This document shows positions 32,769 through 44,341 of a stretch of 64,000 nucleotides of DNA, piece by piece; positions within the stretch are counted from its first letter, which is position 1; each line of letters opens with the position of its first letter. A program made the translations under genes and the position numbers. Source of the stretch: Puccinellia tenuiflora (lineage: Eukaryota; Streptophyta; Magnoliopsida; Poales; Poaceae); the NCBI GenBank assembly GCA_012064385.1, contig QRDG01000534.1, forward strand, positions 62,001-126,000. The letters are read 5' to 3'. The notes beneath the pieces were generated by a model. That model was not told where the DNA came from, did not search any database, and saw only the letters and a list, made by a program, of their open reading frames with translations.

Positions 32769-33689
32769 CACTAGTAGGAAAAGGCTTATAGGTGGATTAC
32801 TTAGCCATGGCGCACCACCATTTTGGTGCGCCACGAGTATCTAGCCGTGGCGCACCAGACACAGATGCACCACGCATATGCCATTACCCGTGGCGCACCA
32901 AAATAGCGGTGCGCCACGGCTAAGTGCACGCTGGGTCGACGGAGGGGCACCCTCCTTAGTCGTGGCGCACCCAAGACTTGTGCGCCATGGGTAAGAGTAT
33001 AGCCGTGGCGCACATTATTCCAATGCGCCACCAAAATAATGGCCCCGGAGCCAAATTTTGACCCAACATAGCCGTGGCGCACCACTTTTTTCGTGCGCCA
33101 CGGGTAACATATTAGCCGTGGCGCATCACTTTTTTGGTGCGCCTCGGGTAATTTTCCTGCTTTGTGCTCCCATGCACCCCCCCCCCCCCCCCCCCCCCCC
33201 CCCCCGTGATCGCCTTTTCTGTTTCGAAAAAGCTAAAAGAAAATGTTAAAAAATTCAAAAAATAAAATCCTTTGAGATGTGGTTATGTTACGTAACCTAG
33301 TTGTTAGGAAAAATTTGAAACATGAATTTCGACGTATTTTGCAAAAAAATCATTATGGAAGAGTAAAACGGCGATAACTTTTGCATACGAACTCGGATTT
33401 CGACGTTTAATACCTTAAAAAAACTAGACGAAAAGTTACATCCAAATCAAATTGCCTACGGCCTTTTGAGCTGTTTTCGGTCTACAGAATCCCAAAATTC
33501 GAAAGGGAACACATAGTTTTTTGAGTTTTAAGATTTCTGGGCAGAAAAATAATAAAGGGCCTAACTTACCCGTGGCGCATGGGAAGAGTGGTGCGCCACG
33601 GGTACTTATATAGCCGTGGCGCACCAATATGATGTGCGCCACGGGTAACCTGAGGGGCATAATCCGCGAGCTCACCATCCGACGGCTCC

Positions 33690-34310
33690 TAGCGATTTAA
33701 AGAAACACACGATCCGTGTGCCTGTCCGTGCTTGTCTCTGATTGGTCGAGAGGGGGCAGACAATCCACCCCTATTCCTTCTCTCCTCTCTCCATATTCTC
33801 TCCATCCTCTCTCCTTCATTCTCCATCCCTTCTCCTCTCTCCTCCCTCCCAAGCTCCATGGTCCTCCTCCCTCCCGAGCTCCTCCAGCCGCCGCATCCTC
33901 ATGCTGTTGTGCTCTTCCATGCTCGACCGCGCCCGGCGACGACGAGCACCGACGAGAAGAGCCACGCCGACGGACTCAAGCAGAGCCGTGCCGACGAACT
34001 CGAGCCGAGCATGAACCCCTCCCCCCCCCCCCCCGCGGAGACGTCGACCCCCAACGGCCACCGACCATGAGCTCGGCAGCGGTCGAGCATGAACTAGAGG
34101 CTGGCACGGTCGCGAATCCCCTCGCTCCGGGCGACCTCCTCGACGACGGCAGGAGTCCTCCTCAACGGCGAGCTCCTCCACGACGATGGCCTCCTCCACG
34201 ACACGAGCGATTCCATGGCGAGCACCTCCACGAGCACCCTCCACGACGGCCGGCGAGCTGCCGGACATGCCGACGTGGGCGGTGGCCGGCCGGTTGTTTT
34301 TTTAATTCGG
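33690..34310 (+). other. Gene-like interior of the CACTA element
   Basis: A CT-rich tract (TCTCTCC repeats, as in plant 5' leaders) is followed by GC-rich sequence open in several frames. The proline/arginine-rich products are not recognisable. This may be a captured promoter/5' UTR and first-exon piece. The equivalent block in copy 1 is 23260-23900. Confidence 0.4.
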
Positions 34311-34339
34311 AAATTCATAGCCGTGGCGCACCAAAACTA

Positions 34340-34463
34340 GGTGCGCCACGGGTATGTGCATATAGCCGTGGCGCACCAAAACTAGGTGCGCCACGGGTTA
34401 ACATACCCGTGGCGCACCTAGTTTTGGTGCGCCACGGCTATATGCACATACCCGTGGCGCACC
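34340..34463. repeat. Near-perfect 124-bp palindrome in CACTA element
   Basis: Two 59-base arms (34340-34398 and 34405-34463) are exact inverse complements by eye, separated by TAACAT. Each arm holds two GGTGCGCCACGGGT-type units around a CCGTGGCGCACC unit. Transcribed, it would form one long hairpin. Confidence 0.9.
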
Positions 34464-34582
34464 AGGACCCCTGCGCCACGGCTATTGTGTTACCCGTGGC
34501 GTGGCAATCCGTGGCGCAGCCCCCTGCATCACGGGTAAGCATTTTTGGTGTGCCACGGGTAAGCTTTTTTGTGCTAGTGATA

Positions 34583-34944
34583 GGCCATGATCTCGAGGTG
34601 GCAATGCTAAGGACCACACGGATGGTAGCAGGCTTCACCACAGGACTGAAAGTTTCTCCATAGTCAACACCCTCTTGTTGAGTAAATCCTCGGAGGACCC
34701 AGCGAGCTTTGTACCGAGAGAGAGAGCCATCGGGGTTCAGCTTGTGACGAAAAATCCATTTTCCAGTAACCACATTGACACCTGCAGGACAAGGAACCAA
34801 AGACCAAGTATCATTCCGAATTAGAGCATCAAATTCATCACGCATAGCATCGTGCCAACGGGTTTCCTTGAGTGCGGTGCGGTACGACGAAGGAATAGGT
34901 GAAATGTCGGTGTAAATAGATAAGTTAATGTATTGTTTAGGCAT
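34583..34944 (-). pseudogene. Copia reverse transcriptase N-terminal part
   Basis: The minus-strand frame from 34944 reads IPSSYRTALKETRWHDAMRD, GKWIFRHKLNPDGSLSRYKA, GVDYGETFSPVVKPATIR, up to ATSRSWPI, where the CACTA insertion interrupts. The sequence resumes at 32768 leftwards. The frame overlaps the integrase frame end by one base, pointing to a frameshift between them. Confidence 0.9.
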
Positions 34945-36011
34945 TAAATAACCTGTTTTGGCTCAGGTGTGCATCCTATGTGCGTTGTCGGGTGGTGTGA
35001 CTGGGACAGCATGTGGGGGCAGAACCTGCGGACGTGGCGGACTGGGAGTGGTGGCTGGTGGCATGTCGGAAGGCGGCGCGGAGCACGAGGTGGATGCGGC
35101 TGGTAGGGTGGTCGGCGAGCGAGGCGCGGTCGGAGCCGAGGAGGCAGGGGTGGTGGGTGTCGATGAGGAGGTAGGGGTGGTGGGTGTCGATGGGGACAGG
35201 GGGTAGGTGGCGTGGTGGGATTAGTTTGCGCGGAGTGAGAGACAGGTAATGATTGGGTGTGGGGATCAAGGAGGATTGCGGTGGGATCCGGTGTGGGAGC
35301 TGGATTTTCTGCGGAGGTTGGAGGTGTGAGGCTGGTTGTACCGTCAGTGTAGGGAAAAGAATTTTCATCGAAAACGACATGTCTGGAGATGATAATTTTA
35401 CGAGTGTTGAGATCAAAGCACCGGTACCCTTTGTGTTCCCGTGGATAGCCAAGAAGAACACAGCGTGTGGAACGTGGAGAGAGTTTATGGTCAATAGAGT
35501 GTGATAGGTTGGGGAAGCACAAACAGCCGAAAGTCCGGAGATGATCGTATGTGGGATTAATACCGTAAAGGAGGAAGTAAGGAGTGAAGTTGCCGATGAC
35601 ACAAGAGGGTCTAATATTTAGAAGATGATTGGCAGTATGAAGAGCTTCTACCCAGAAAGCTGGAGGCAATTTGGATTGGAAGAGAAGGGTGCGAACAACG
35701 TCATTGGTGGTGCAGATCATGCGCTCGGCATGGCCATTTTGTGGAGATGTGTAGGGACAAGAGAGGCGAAGGGAGACGCCATGGGAAGAGAGATGTGTGC
35801 ATAGGGTGGTGGTGAGAAATTCTCCTCCATTATCACATTGAAGACAGCGGATGGTTGTGTGAAATTGGGTTGCTACGAAAACAAAGAAGCGGAGAAGAAT
35901 ATCACAAGTATCAGATTTTGCACGTAGAGGAAACACCCAAGAAAAATGTGAGAAATCATCTAGAATAACTAAGTAGTATTTGTAGCCGGAAAAATTGAGA
36001 ACATGTGGCAT
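34944..36011 (-). pseudogene. Copia integrase core and linker
   Basis: The 355-residue minus-strand frame contains the integrase catalytic triad context (VILDDFSHFSWVF, CDNGGEF, NGHAERM) and the copia GYPREHKGYRCFD block. A proline/histidine-rich linker toward RT follows. Integrase inserts the cDNA into chromosomes. The N-terminal zinc-binding part is 6.4 kb away (42414-42671) because a non-autonomous LTR element splits the gene. Confidence 0.9.
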
Positions 36012-36013
36012 CC

Positions 36014-37521
36014 TGATGTCTACTACACACTACTATTCTTGTAGACTTGTTGGGCCTCCAAGCGCAGAGGTTTGTAGGACAGCGGCAATTTTTCCTTAAG
36101 TGAGTAACCCAAGGTTTATCGAACTCAGGGAGGTAGAGGTCAAAGATATCACTCTCAAGCAACCCTGCAAGTAAGATACAAGAAGTCTCTTGTGTCCCCA
36201 ACACACCTAATACAATTGTCAGTTGTATAGGTGCACTAGTTCGGCGAAGAGATGGTAAAATGCAAGTGATATGGATGGTAAAATGTGATTTTGTAATTCT
36301 ATAATAAAAATGGTAGCAAGCAAACAGGTGACAAAAGTGACTAAAAACGGTGTATCAATGCTTAGAAACAAGGCCTAGGCTTCATACATTCACTAGTGAC
36401 TACTCTCAACATCATTAACATAATTAAACACATGATAGTTCCCACAAAAACACATGCATGATAGACGTTATTCGGAAATCATTCTTTCGCGGATCAAATA
36501 AGATGAGAATTGCGTAGGGCTACAAAAAGCACACCTTAAAGTTCGTATTCCACATCTATGGACACTTCATGCTATCACTATCCGCATCCAAAGATAGTAA
36601 TAACAAACACCACAACATATTTCTAGAATAGTCTCTTTCTTCAATAACACAAGCATCAAGAAACCTCATGATCTATTCAATCTAACAATAATAAAGAACA
36701 AACTCATGATGAAGATCCCTCTAATCTTGATGCATAGAGCCACACACGGCACCCTCACTGTCACCGTGGTACCGTGATCACAACGGTGACTCCGCAAATT
36801 ATACTAGATAACACCAATTGAGCAACATCATATCCATTACACATAGGGAAATATCATGTATTCAACTATACTAATAAAGCTCATGCTCACAACGAAGATC
36901 ATATCATGGGAGAGAAAGATAACCACATAGCTACTTGTATAAGCCTCAGTCCCGGTGAGGGACTACTCCCTCCTCATCGCGGGAAGCAGCGGCGTTGATG
37001 GAGATGACCCCGGTGGTCGATCCCCATCCCGGCAGGGTGCCAGAACAGGACCTTCTGAACCCCCGAAACATGTCGGCGATGGCGGCGGAGCTCTGTATCG
37101 TATTTGGGAAAATCCTTCGGGGGTTAGGGTTTTTTCGTCGGGGATGATTTTATAGGCATCGGAGGCGGCCGAGGGGGTGCCCGAGGGGCAGAGGTGGGCT
37201 GTGGCCGCGGCCCCCCTTAGACCCCCGAGTGGGACGCACCCCTGGCCTGTGGGTCCCCCCCGGGGTCGCCCTTCTGGCTTCGGTCCTTATTTCTTCAATA
37301 AAAAATCGTCGTAAATTTTCGTCCAATTCCGAGAATATTTCCAGAAGTAACTTTCTGCAACAAAATCAGCACAAAAACAGGGAACCGGCACTGGCATCTT
37401 GTCAATAGGTTAGTCCAACAAAATGCATAAAAATGATGTAATATGATAGTAAAAACACGTGACAACATCACAAAACTAGCATCGATCAATCAAAAATTAT
37501 AGATACGTTTGACACGTATCA
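36014..37521 (-). repeat. 3' LTR of the non-autonomous element
   Basis: 1508 bp. It is paired with 40908-42413; aligned ends and several small differences are visible, for example ACACACTACT against ACACGCTTCT near the end. Confidence 0.92.
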
Positions 37522-40086
37522 GCATCCCCAAGGTTAACTCCTACTTGTCCTCGAGTAGGTAAGTGATAACAAAATAATTTTTTATGAGACATGCAACCAA
37601 TACAATTATGATCAAGATAGTAATGTACAACACATTATGTGAATAAGGTGATCCAAAACAATTGTCTATAGTTGATAGCAAGAAAACAATGAATAACCAA
37701 GTTGAATCATTGAAGCAAAACCTTTCATAAATAGTACGTTAAAGACATGAAAGCAATGTGATCCACATATTTGATTAATTCACATAGGTAATAATTCCAT
37801 GACAAAAGTGTTTGAGAATCAAAACAAAGAAGATGTAAGTTTTAGCAAAAAGCCTTAACTTTCAATGGTAAATTCAATATAAAGATTCATGTTTAATCTG
37901 ACAATGCAATATGATCAACGATACCCAGGGTCAATGCTAGATGTTTGCTTTGGTGGAGATAGAATGAAGAGAAAAACTGACTCAACATTAAAAGTAAAAG
38001 AAAGGCCCTTCGCAGAGGGAAGCAGGGATTAGTCATGCGCTACAGCTTTTTATTTTTATGAAATAGAAGTAAAACAATTTTGAGACATGCATGCTTTCAT
38101 CAATGACTTCACAACAGAGAAGCTATCTAGTCCCCCATAACAAGCAAGGCTTTTAGACTTGTGATAGCAGCTGGTTTTTAGAGAAGCTAGTACGATCCTC
38201 TTTCTCCTTGGTTTCACCACTGTCCAATGTTTAGAGCTGATTTCTCAGATTTTCATTGCGCGGAGGAGAATGGTGAGTTATATTTATATTTTTGCTTAAG
38301 CTGCTCTCGGGTTGATTCAAGTGAAGACGTAATCCATCGACACCGGGTGAAAGGGGGGAAATGACCTTGCTCGTTACGAGTTATATCTAACTCTGTACTG
38401 CTCCCCCATGAGCTTAAAAACTGAGGCACAAAAAGGAATATTTTGAATTTTTAAAGATAGCACATGACAAAGTTACTTGGAATGTCAAGAAATACCATGC
38501 ATAGGTAGATATGGTGGACTCAGCTAGCAAGATAGTTTGGCTTTGGGATTTGGATGCACGAGTGAACCATACACTCAGTACGAATTTTTAGGCTTAGCAA
38601 AAAAAAGTATTTGAAGCAAACATCTAATATTAACCGGTAACAGAGTAACATAAGACATTAGTCAATCATAACCATAAAATCTCCACGCCGTCTCCCTTAT
38701 TGACCAAACATTTCTTTTGAAGGAAAGATTAGCTTAATGAATTAACAACTACAAAACACCACGCAGTTTCAAGCTTTTAACAGTATTTCTTTACTAATCA
38801 ATTCCACTAAAATAACCAGCAAGTTTAAGCATTCATCTTAATATCTCAAAACAGATGAGAAGTATCAAGTATCCACACAAGGATCTACAATACGATGCAG
38901 GCTTTCGTTTCATTCCACTATCACATGAATAGCATTTTGTCACTTTGACAATTCAAGCAATTTATCGATAACAACTCTCCAATAAATATAAGTGAAGAAC
39001 AAGAGAGTTTAACAACAACTACTAGCAGCTCTAAATAAGATAAAAGCTAAAAGCGAGAGCTTACTAGCAAACAAACAGTAGCTAAGAATACTCAACGAAA
39101 TATAAGCGAAGCACAGGAGTATTCAAACGAAAAAGCGGAGCGTGTCTCTCTCCCATATAAACAAAGCAAGGATCCAACAAGCATATGACCAGCAAACAAA
39201 CAAACAAAACTGAAAGTAAAACGACGCTCCAAGTATAGCACATAACATGTAAAGTGATAAGAACTTAGTTCAACGAAGACGACCTCATGATAGTCGATGA
39301 ACAAGAGGGGATGCTTTGGGCATCCCCAAGCTTTGACGCTTGATAGTTCTTGATATTCAGAGGGGGTCCATGTGGGAATCCCCAAGCTTGAGCTCTGATC
39401 CATCTTCAATTTCTTCATTATCCTCTCCTTTGGAACTTAAAAACTCCCTTCACACAAAACTTCTCATAAACTGATTAGAGGGTTAGTGCTCATAAATTAA
39501 AATGCACATGTATTCAACTCAAGATAAATTGCAAAACAACTTTATTAGGCATTAGCTACTGTTTACTAAGCCTCAATGTGGCACTCCACCTCAAGAGTAT
39601 CACATTTGACGATAGTAAAGAGGCAAATACAAAATAAAAGCAGAATTTGTCAAAAACTGAACAGTCTGTAAAGATTGAATTTTTTGAGGCACTTCTGTAG
39701 CTCAAATCAGCAAAACTAACAAAAGATAGATAAAAGTATCAGGCTTGATGTCTAAAAATATCAGAAAAAAATAAAATTCAGGGAATTTCTGGATTTTCGA
39801 ACATTGAAGGACAGAAATCTGTTTCTGGATAGCAAAACAATACCTCGCACTTTCAATGCATTAGAGGCTAAACTTGGCACAAAAAACCAAAACAAAAAGA
39901 TACAATGAAGTTGCTACAGGCAACAACTTCATGACTTCAAGAAAAGCAAAAACAAACTGAAAGTAAAAGATGGATTGTCTCCAACAAGCGCTTGTCTTTT
40001 AAGCATTTAGCTATGCATGATAACTTTAATGATGCTCTCATAAGAATAAGAGTTGGGACGCGAAAGAGAGCATCATGAAGCAAATA
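37522..40086 (-). other. Non-coding interior of the non-autonomous element
   Basis: About 2.6 kb of AT-rich sequence, with no frame that looks like a protein gene. The short frames at 39092-39418 and similar are not recognisable. Confidence 0.6.
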
Positions 40087-40779
40087 TCAAACACATTTAA
40101 GTCTAACTCTCTTCCTATGCATAGGCATCTTGTAAGAAAATAAATCATTGGGGCATAAAGCATTAAGCATAGGAAGGCAAAGCAAGTGCAACATTAAAAC
40201 CTTCAACATAAAGAGGGGAAACTTCATAAGATGAAAATGTATATAACCACACTTCCCTCTCTCATAATAACTTTCAGTAGAATCATAAGAAAACTCAATA
40301 ACATAATCATCACATAAAGCATTTTTCTCATGATTCACATGCATAAAAGTATTATTATTACTCTCCACATAAGTAAAATCTTTCTCATTAGTAATAGTGG
40401 GAGTAAAACTATCATAGCCATCATTGTAATCATCATAAATAGGAGGCATATCATAATCATAATAAACTTTTTCCTCAATAGTAGGTGGACTGAAAGTATC
40501 ACATTCATCATAAAAATCATCATACATAGGAGGCATAGTATCATCAAAGCAAATTTCCTCCTTCAAGCTTGGGGGACTAAAAAGATCATATTCATCAAAA
40601 CCAACATCCCCAAGCTTGCAATTTTCCATAGCATTAGCAACAATGGCATTTAAAGAAATCATACTAATAACATTGCTACTAGCATGATTGTTATGCAAAT
40701 AAAGTTCCATAGGTTTTTTAATTTTCTCTTCAAAAGCATCATGACCAATTTCAAGATAGAGTTTATAAAGCTCTCTCAT
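40087..40779 (-). CDS. Element-encoded acidic repeat protein of unknown function
   Basis: A 230-residue minus-strand frame from ATG at 40779 is the only substantial one in the element. The N-terminal third (MRELYKLYLEIGHDAFEEKI) looks helical. The middle has three imperfect ~28-residue acidic repeats, each with a D-x-Y/C-D-x-F-S/T-P core followed by E/K and MPPxYDD. The C-terminus is basic. No known domain is recognised. It lies between primer site and non-coding interior, the gag position, so it might be a packaging factor, but that is speculation. Confidence 0.5.
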   Translation of the reverse strand: MRELYKLYLEIGHDAFEEKIKKPMELYLHNNHASSNVISMISLNAIVANAMENCKLGDVGFDEYDLFSPPSLKEEICFDDTMPPMYDDFYDECDTFSPPTIEEKVYYDYDMPPIYDDYNDGYDSFTPTITNEKDFTYVESNNNTFMHVNHEKNALCDDYVIEFSYDSTESYYERGKCGYIHFHLMKFPLFMLKVLMLHLLCLPMLNALCPNDLFSYKMPMHRKRVRLKCV

Positions 40780-40879
40780 TTTTTTGTTTTTTCCATTAAA
40801 ACCGAACTAGTGAAATAAAAACAAGAAACAAAAAGATATAACTGCAGAATCTCAATAAGATACCTTCAAGCACTCACCT

Positions 40880-40907
40880 CCCCGGAAACGGCGCCAGAAA
40901 AGAGCTT
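40880..40907 (-). promoter_or_regulatory. Primer-binding site region of the non-autonomous element
   Basis: On the minus strand the LTR end is followed by AGCTCTTTTC and then TGGCGCCGTTTCCGGGGAG. TGGCGCC is the start of a recognised class of plant retroelement primer sites. Confidence 0.65.
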
Positions 40908-42413
40908 GATGTCTACTACACGCTTCTATTCTTGTAGACTTGTTGGGCCTCCAAGCGCAGAGGTTTGTAGGACAGCGGCAATTTTCCCTTAAGTGAGTAA
41001 CCCAAGGTTTATCGAACTCAGGGAGGTAGAGGTCAAAGATATCCCTCTCAAGCAACCCTACAATTAAGATACAAGAAGTCTCTTGTGTCCCCAACATACC
41101 TAATACAATTGTCAGTTGTATAGGTGCACTAGTTCGGCGAAGAGATGGTAAAATGCAAGTGATATGGATGGTAAAAGGTGATTTTGTAATTCTGTAATAA
41201 AAATGGCAGCAAGCAAACAAGTGACAAAAGTGACTAAAAATGGTGTATCAATGCTTGGAAACAAGGCCTAGGCTTCATACTTTCACTAGTGACTACTCTC
41301 AACATCATTAACATAATTAAACACATGATAGTTCCACAAAAACACATGCATGGTAGACGTTACTCGGAGATCATTCATCGTGGATCAAATAGGATGAGAA
41401 TTGTGTAGGGCTACGAAAAGAACACCTTAAAGTTCGTATTCCACATCAATGGACCCTTCATGCTGTCACTATCCGCATCCAAAGATAGTACTAACAAACA
41501 CCACAAGCTATTTCTCGAATAGTCTCTTTCTTCAATAACACAAGCATCAAGAAACCTCATGATCTATTCAGTCAAACAATAATAAAGAACAAACTCATGA
41601 TGAAGATCCCTCTAATCTTGATGCATAGAGCCACACACGGCACCCTCACTGTCACCGTGGTACCGTGATCACAACGGTGACTCCGCAAATTATACTAGAT
41701 AACACCACTTGAGCAACATCATATCCATTACACATAAGGAAACATTATGTATTCAACTGTACTATTAAAGCTCATGATCACAACGAAGATCACATCATGG
41801 GAGAGAGAGATAACCACATAGCTACTTGTATAAGCCTCAGCCCCGGTGAGGGACTACTCCCTCCTCATCGCGGGAAGCAGCGACGTTGATGGAGATGGCC
41901 CCGACGGTCGATCCCCGTCCCGGCAGGGTGCTGAGACAGGACCTTCTGAACCTCCGAAACTTGTCGGCGATGTCGGCGGAGCTCTATAATGTATTTGGGC
42001 AAATCCTTCAGGGGTTAGGGTTTTTTCGTCGGGGATGATTTTATAGGCATCGGAGGCGGCCGAGGGGGTGCCCGAGGGGCAGAGGCGGGCTGTGGCCGTG
42101 GCCCCCCTTAGACCTGCGGGTGGGATCCGCCCCTGGCCTATGGGTCCCCCCCGGGGTCACCCTTCTGGCTTTGGTCCTTATTTCTTCAATAAAAAATCGT
42201 CGTAAATTTTCGTCCAATTCCGAGAATATTTCCAGAACTAATTTTCTGCAACAAAATCAGCACAAAAACAGGGAACCGGCACTGGGCATCTTGTCAATAG
42301 GTTAGTCCAACAAAATGCATAAAAATGATATAATATGATAGGAAAAACACGTGACAACATCACAAAACTAGCATGGACCAATCAAAAATTATAGATACGT
42401 TTGACACGTATCA
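40908..42413 (-). repeat. 5' LTR of the non-autonomous element
   Basis: 1506 bp. Its right end adjoins copia integrase sequence at HCDLWA. It carries the same GC-rich GGTCCCCCCCGGGGTC block as the other LTR. Confidence 0.92.
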
Positions 42414-42671
42414 CGCCCATAAATCACAATGAATAAGATCAAATGGAGACGAGGCATGAGAGTGAGATGTAGCAAACGGTAATTTCATGTGTTTCCCTAA
42501 TTGGCATGCATCACATAAAGTTTGAGACGTTGCACGTTTATTACAACTTGAAAGAAATTCTAATGGTAAATGCGACATTGCAGAGGAGCTGGGGTGGCCG
42601 AGGCGTCGATGCCAGAGATCGTTGGTTGACGGCGAGGGCAGTGGTGGAGGTGGTGATGCCCTGATCGCCAA
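42414..42671 (-). pseudogene. Copia GAG-pre-integrase zinc-binding region
   Basis: The minus-strand frame reads LWHRRLGHPSSSAMSHL, then CDACQLGKHMKLPF and FDLIHCDLWA, the HHCC module preceding copia integrase. It stops at the LTR boundary and continues at 36013 leftwards. Confidence 0.9.
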
Positions 42672-44325
42672 AGAATGGATAGAGATTGCCTGAGCTATTG
42701 GAGCGCATGAGGACCCTCCTGGTGAGAAGATCCTTCAAGGAAAACCCGAAAGGGTCAAATTCAACGGAACAATTGTTATCACGAACAAATTTGCGAGTGG
42801 CACAAAGGTTTTGGATGATGGATGGAGAGACAAGAACATCATTAAGAACAAAGGGTCGAGAAGTGAGGTGTGCAGTACCGGTAGCAATAACAGGAAGACG
42901 AGAACCGTTGCCAACAATAATATGATGAGAATTAATGTCCAAAGGGGAATGAGACGAAGTCAGTATACCTTGGTTGCCGGTGACGTGAGAGGTGGCGCCG
43001 GAGTCCATGATCCAGTCGTGTCCTGGCGGAGGGAACGCAGTGTCGTAGCTCGGAGCAGAATGGTAGAGCATGGTGTAGTCCCATGACGGCGTCGGTGCAG
43101 GTTGGGGCACGGTGGGTGGAGCGGGCGAGTGCATCAGTGGGTATGCCTGGGTTGGCATGCCGGGACGTGGTCCGAGGACGCTCGAGGCGTTCGGTGGAAT
43201 CCAGGGGGAGCGTGGCGGGAACGGTGTCCCCATAGGGGCAAAGTAGCCGAGCCAAGGCTGCTGCTGGCCCACACGGCCTCCTCCGTTGTCGTTGCGTCCG
43301 CCCGAGTACTGCTGCTGGCCGCCACCGCGGCCACGGCCGCCGCCTTGCTGCGGATCGCCACCGCGGCCTCCTTGCTGCTGGTTTTGGCCGTACTGGAACT
43401 CGGGAATTGGATTCCGTCCGCGGTAGTTGGGGCTGACACCGGGTGGGCGCGCGTTGCTGGGAGCGCCACGGCCACCGGTCTGTACAGCAAGCGCCTGGGC
43501 ACCAGCATGTTGGGCGTTGGAGGTGGCGTCGACCTCGGCGCGCTGAAGACGGGAGCAGGCGTCGGCGAAGGAGGGGACTGCGGTCTTGAGGATCTCAGCC
43601 TGCAGTTTGTACTGGTCACCCAGGCCATCGATGAACTGAAGGGTGAGGTCGTGGTCGTCAACGGGGCGGCCGATGGCAGCGAGATCATCCGCGATCCGCT
43701 GCAGCTTGCTGGCGTAGGTGGCGATCGGTAGATCGCCACGAGGGGTGCTGCGGAACGCCTTGCTGAGGAAGAGGTAGCGCGAAGCCTCGTTGTCGAGGAA
43801 GAAGCGCGTGATGCGTGTCCACGTAGAGTAGGCTCGGCCGTCGGAGACGGAGACGAGGCGGTAGAGATCATCACTCAAGGTACCCGTGAACCATAGGGAG
43901 ATGTGGATGTCCACGGCCATCCAGAGATCGTCGGGGGCGGGAGGTGCCGCGCCGGCGGTGATGTGATCCATGGCCTTGTACATGGTGAGGAGGAAGGTGA
44001 TGATCTGCCTCCACTTCGAGAAGTTTTCGCCGGCGGAGGTGACCTGAAATTTTATGTAGTTGTGGATGTGGATACCGAGGATTGGGTGGGAGGTGGGTTG
44101 TGATGTGTACGGCGCCGAGTAGACGATGGAGGGTGACGCGGTGGTGGTGTTGACGATCGGTAGATCAGCCATGGGGTTACTAAGGTCTAGGGCAGCGGTG
44201 GTGGTGAGGTTTGGGAGAGTTTGGGAAGAGATGGGAAGAGATAGGTTGGTAGGGAGGTCGGCGGAGGAGTTGGTAGAAGCAGGAGGTGGGGAGACGGTGG
44301 TGGTGGGCGGGCTTGAGATCGCCAT
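42541..44325 (-). pseudogene. Copia gag and aspartic protease
   Basis: From ATG at 44325 the minus-strand frame encodes a gag (LGIHIHNYIKFQV, GENFSKWRQIITFLL, then an UBN2-like helical region) and a Gly/Gln-rich linker with no CCHC knuckle. The protease follows with the active site DWIMDSGATSHVT (about 42980-43015). The open frame extends upstream to 44385 through LTR-derived sequence, but the ATG followed by GCGATCTCAAGC is the likelier start. A shift near 42600 moves the zinc-binding region to another frame. Confidence 0.88.
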
Positions 44326-44341
44326 GAGCGGCGGCGCACGG

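Larger units (their letters stand above)
32769..34579. mobile_element. Non-autonomous CACTA element, copy 2, complete
   Basis: An 1811-bp element inserted in copia RT with a 3-bp duplication ATA (32766-32768 and 34580-34582). Ends are CACTAGTAGGAAAAGG and the complement of CACTAGCACAAAAAAGC. Subterminal zones are packed with GCCGTGGCGCACC-type repeats in both orientations. The centre is a CT-rich then GC-rich coding-like block, and no transposase is visible. Confidence 0.93.
36014..42413 (-). mobile_element. Large non-autonomous LTR retrotransposon
   Basis: A 6.4-kb element with ~1.5-kb LTRs (36014-37521 and 40908-42413) starting, on the minus strand, TGATACGTGTC and ending GACATCA. A primer site with TGGCGCCGTT lies next to the right LTR and a CCTTGGGGATGC purine tract next to the left one, so it runs on the minus strand. 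The interior has one clear frame (40779-40087) and no gag, protease, RT or integrase. The flanking pentamers CATCC and CGCCC match at only three of five positions. LTRs differ by a few percent by eye. Confidence 0.9.

Noticed and set aside
36009..42418. Pentamers CATCC and CGCCC as a target duplication of the 6.4-kb LTR element
   Set aside because: Only three of five bases agree; both differences are transitions, so decay is possible, but it is not counted as evidence for the boundary.
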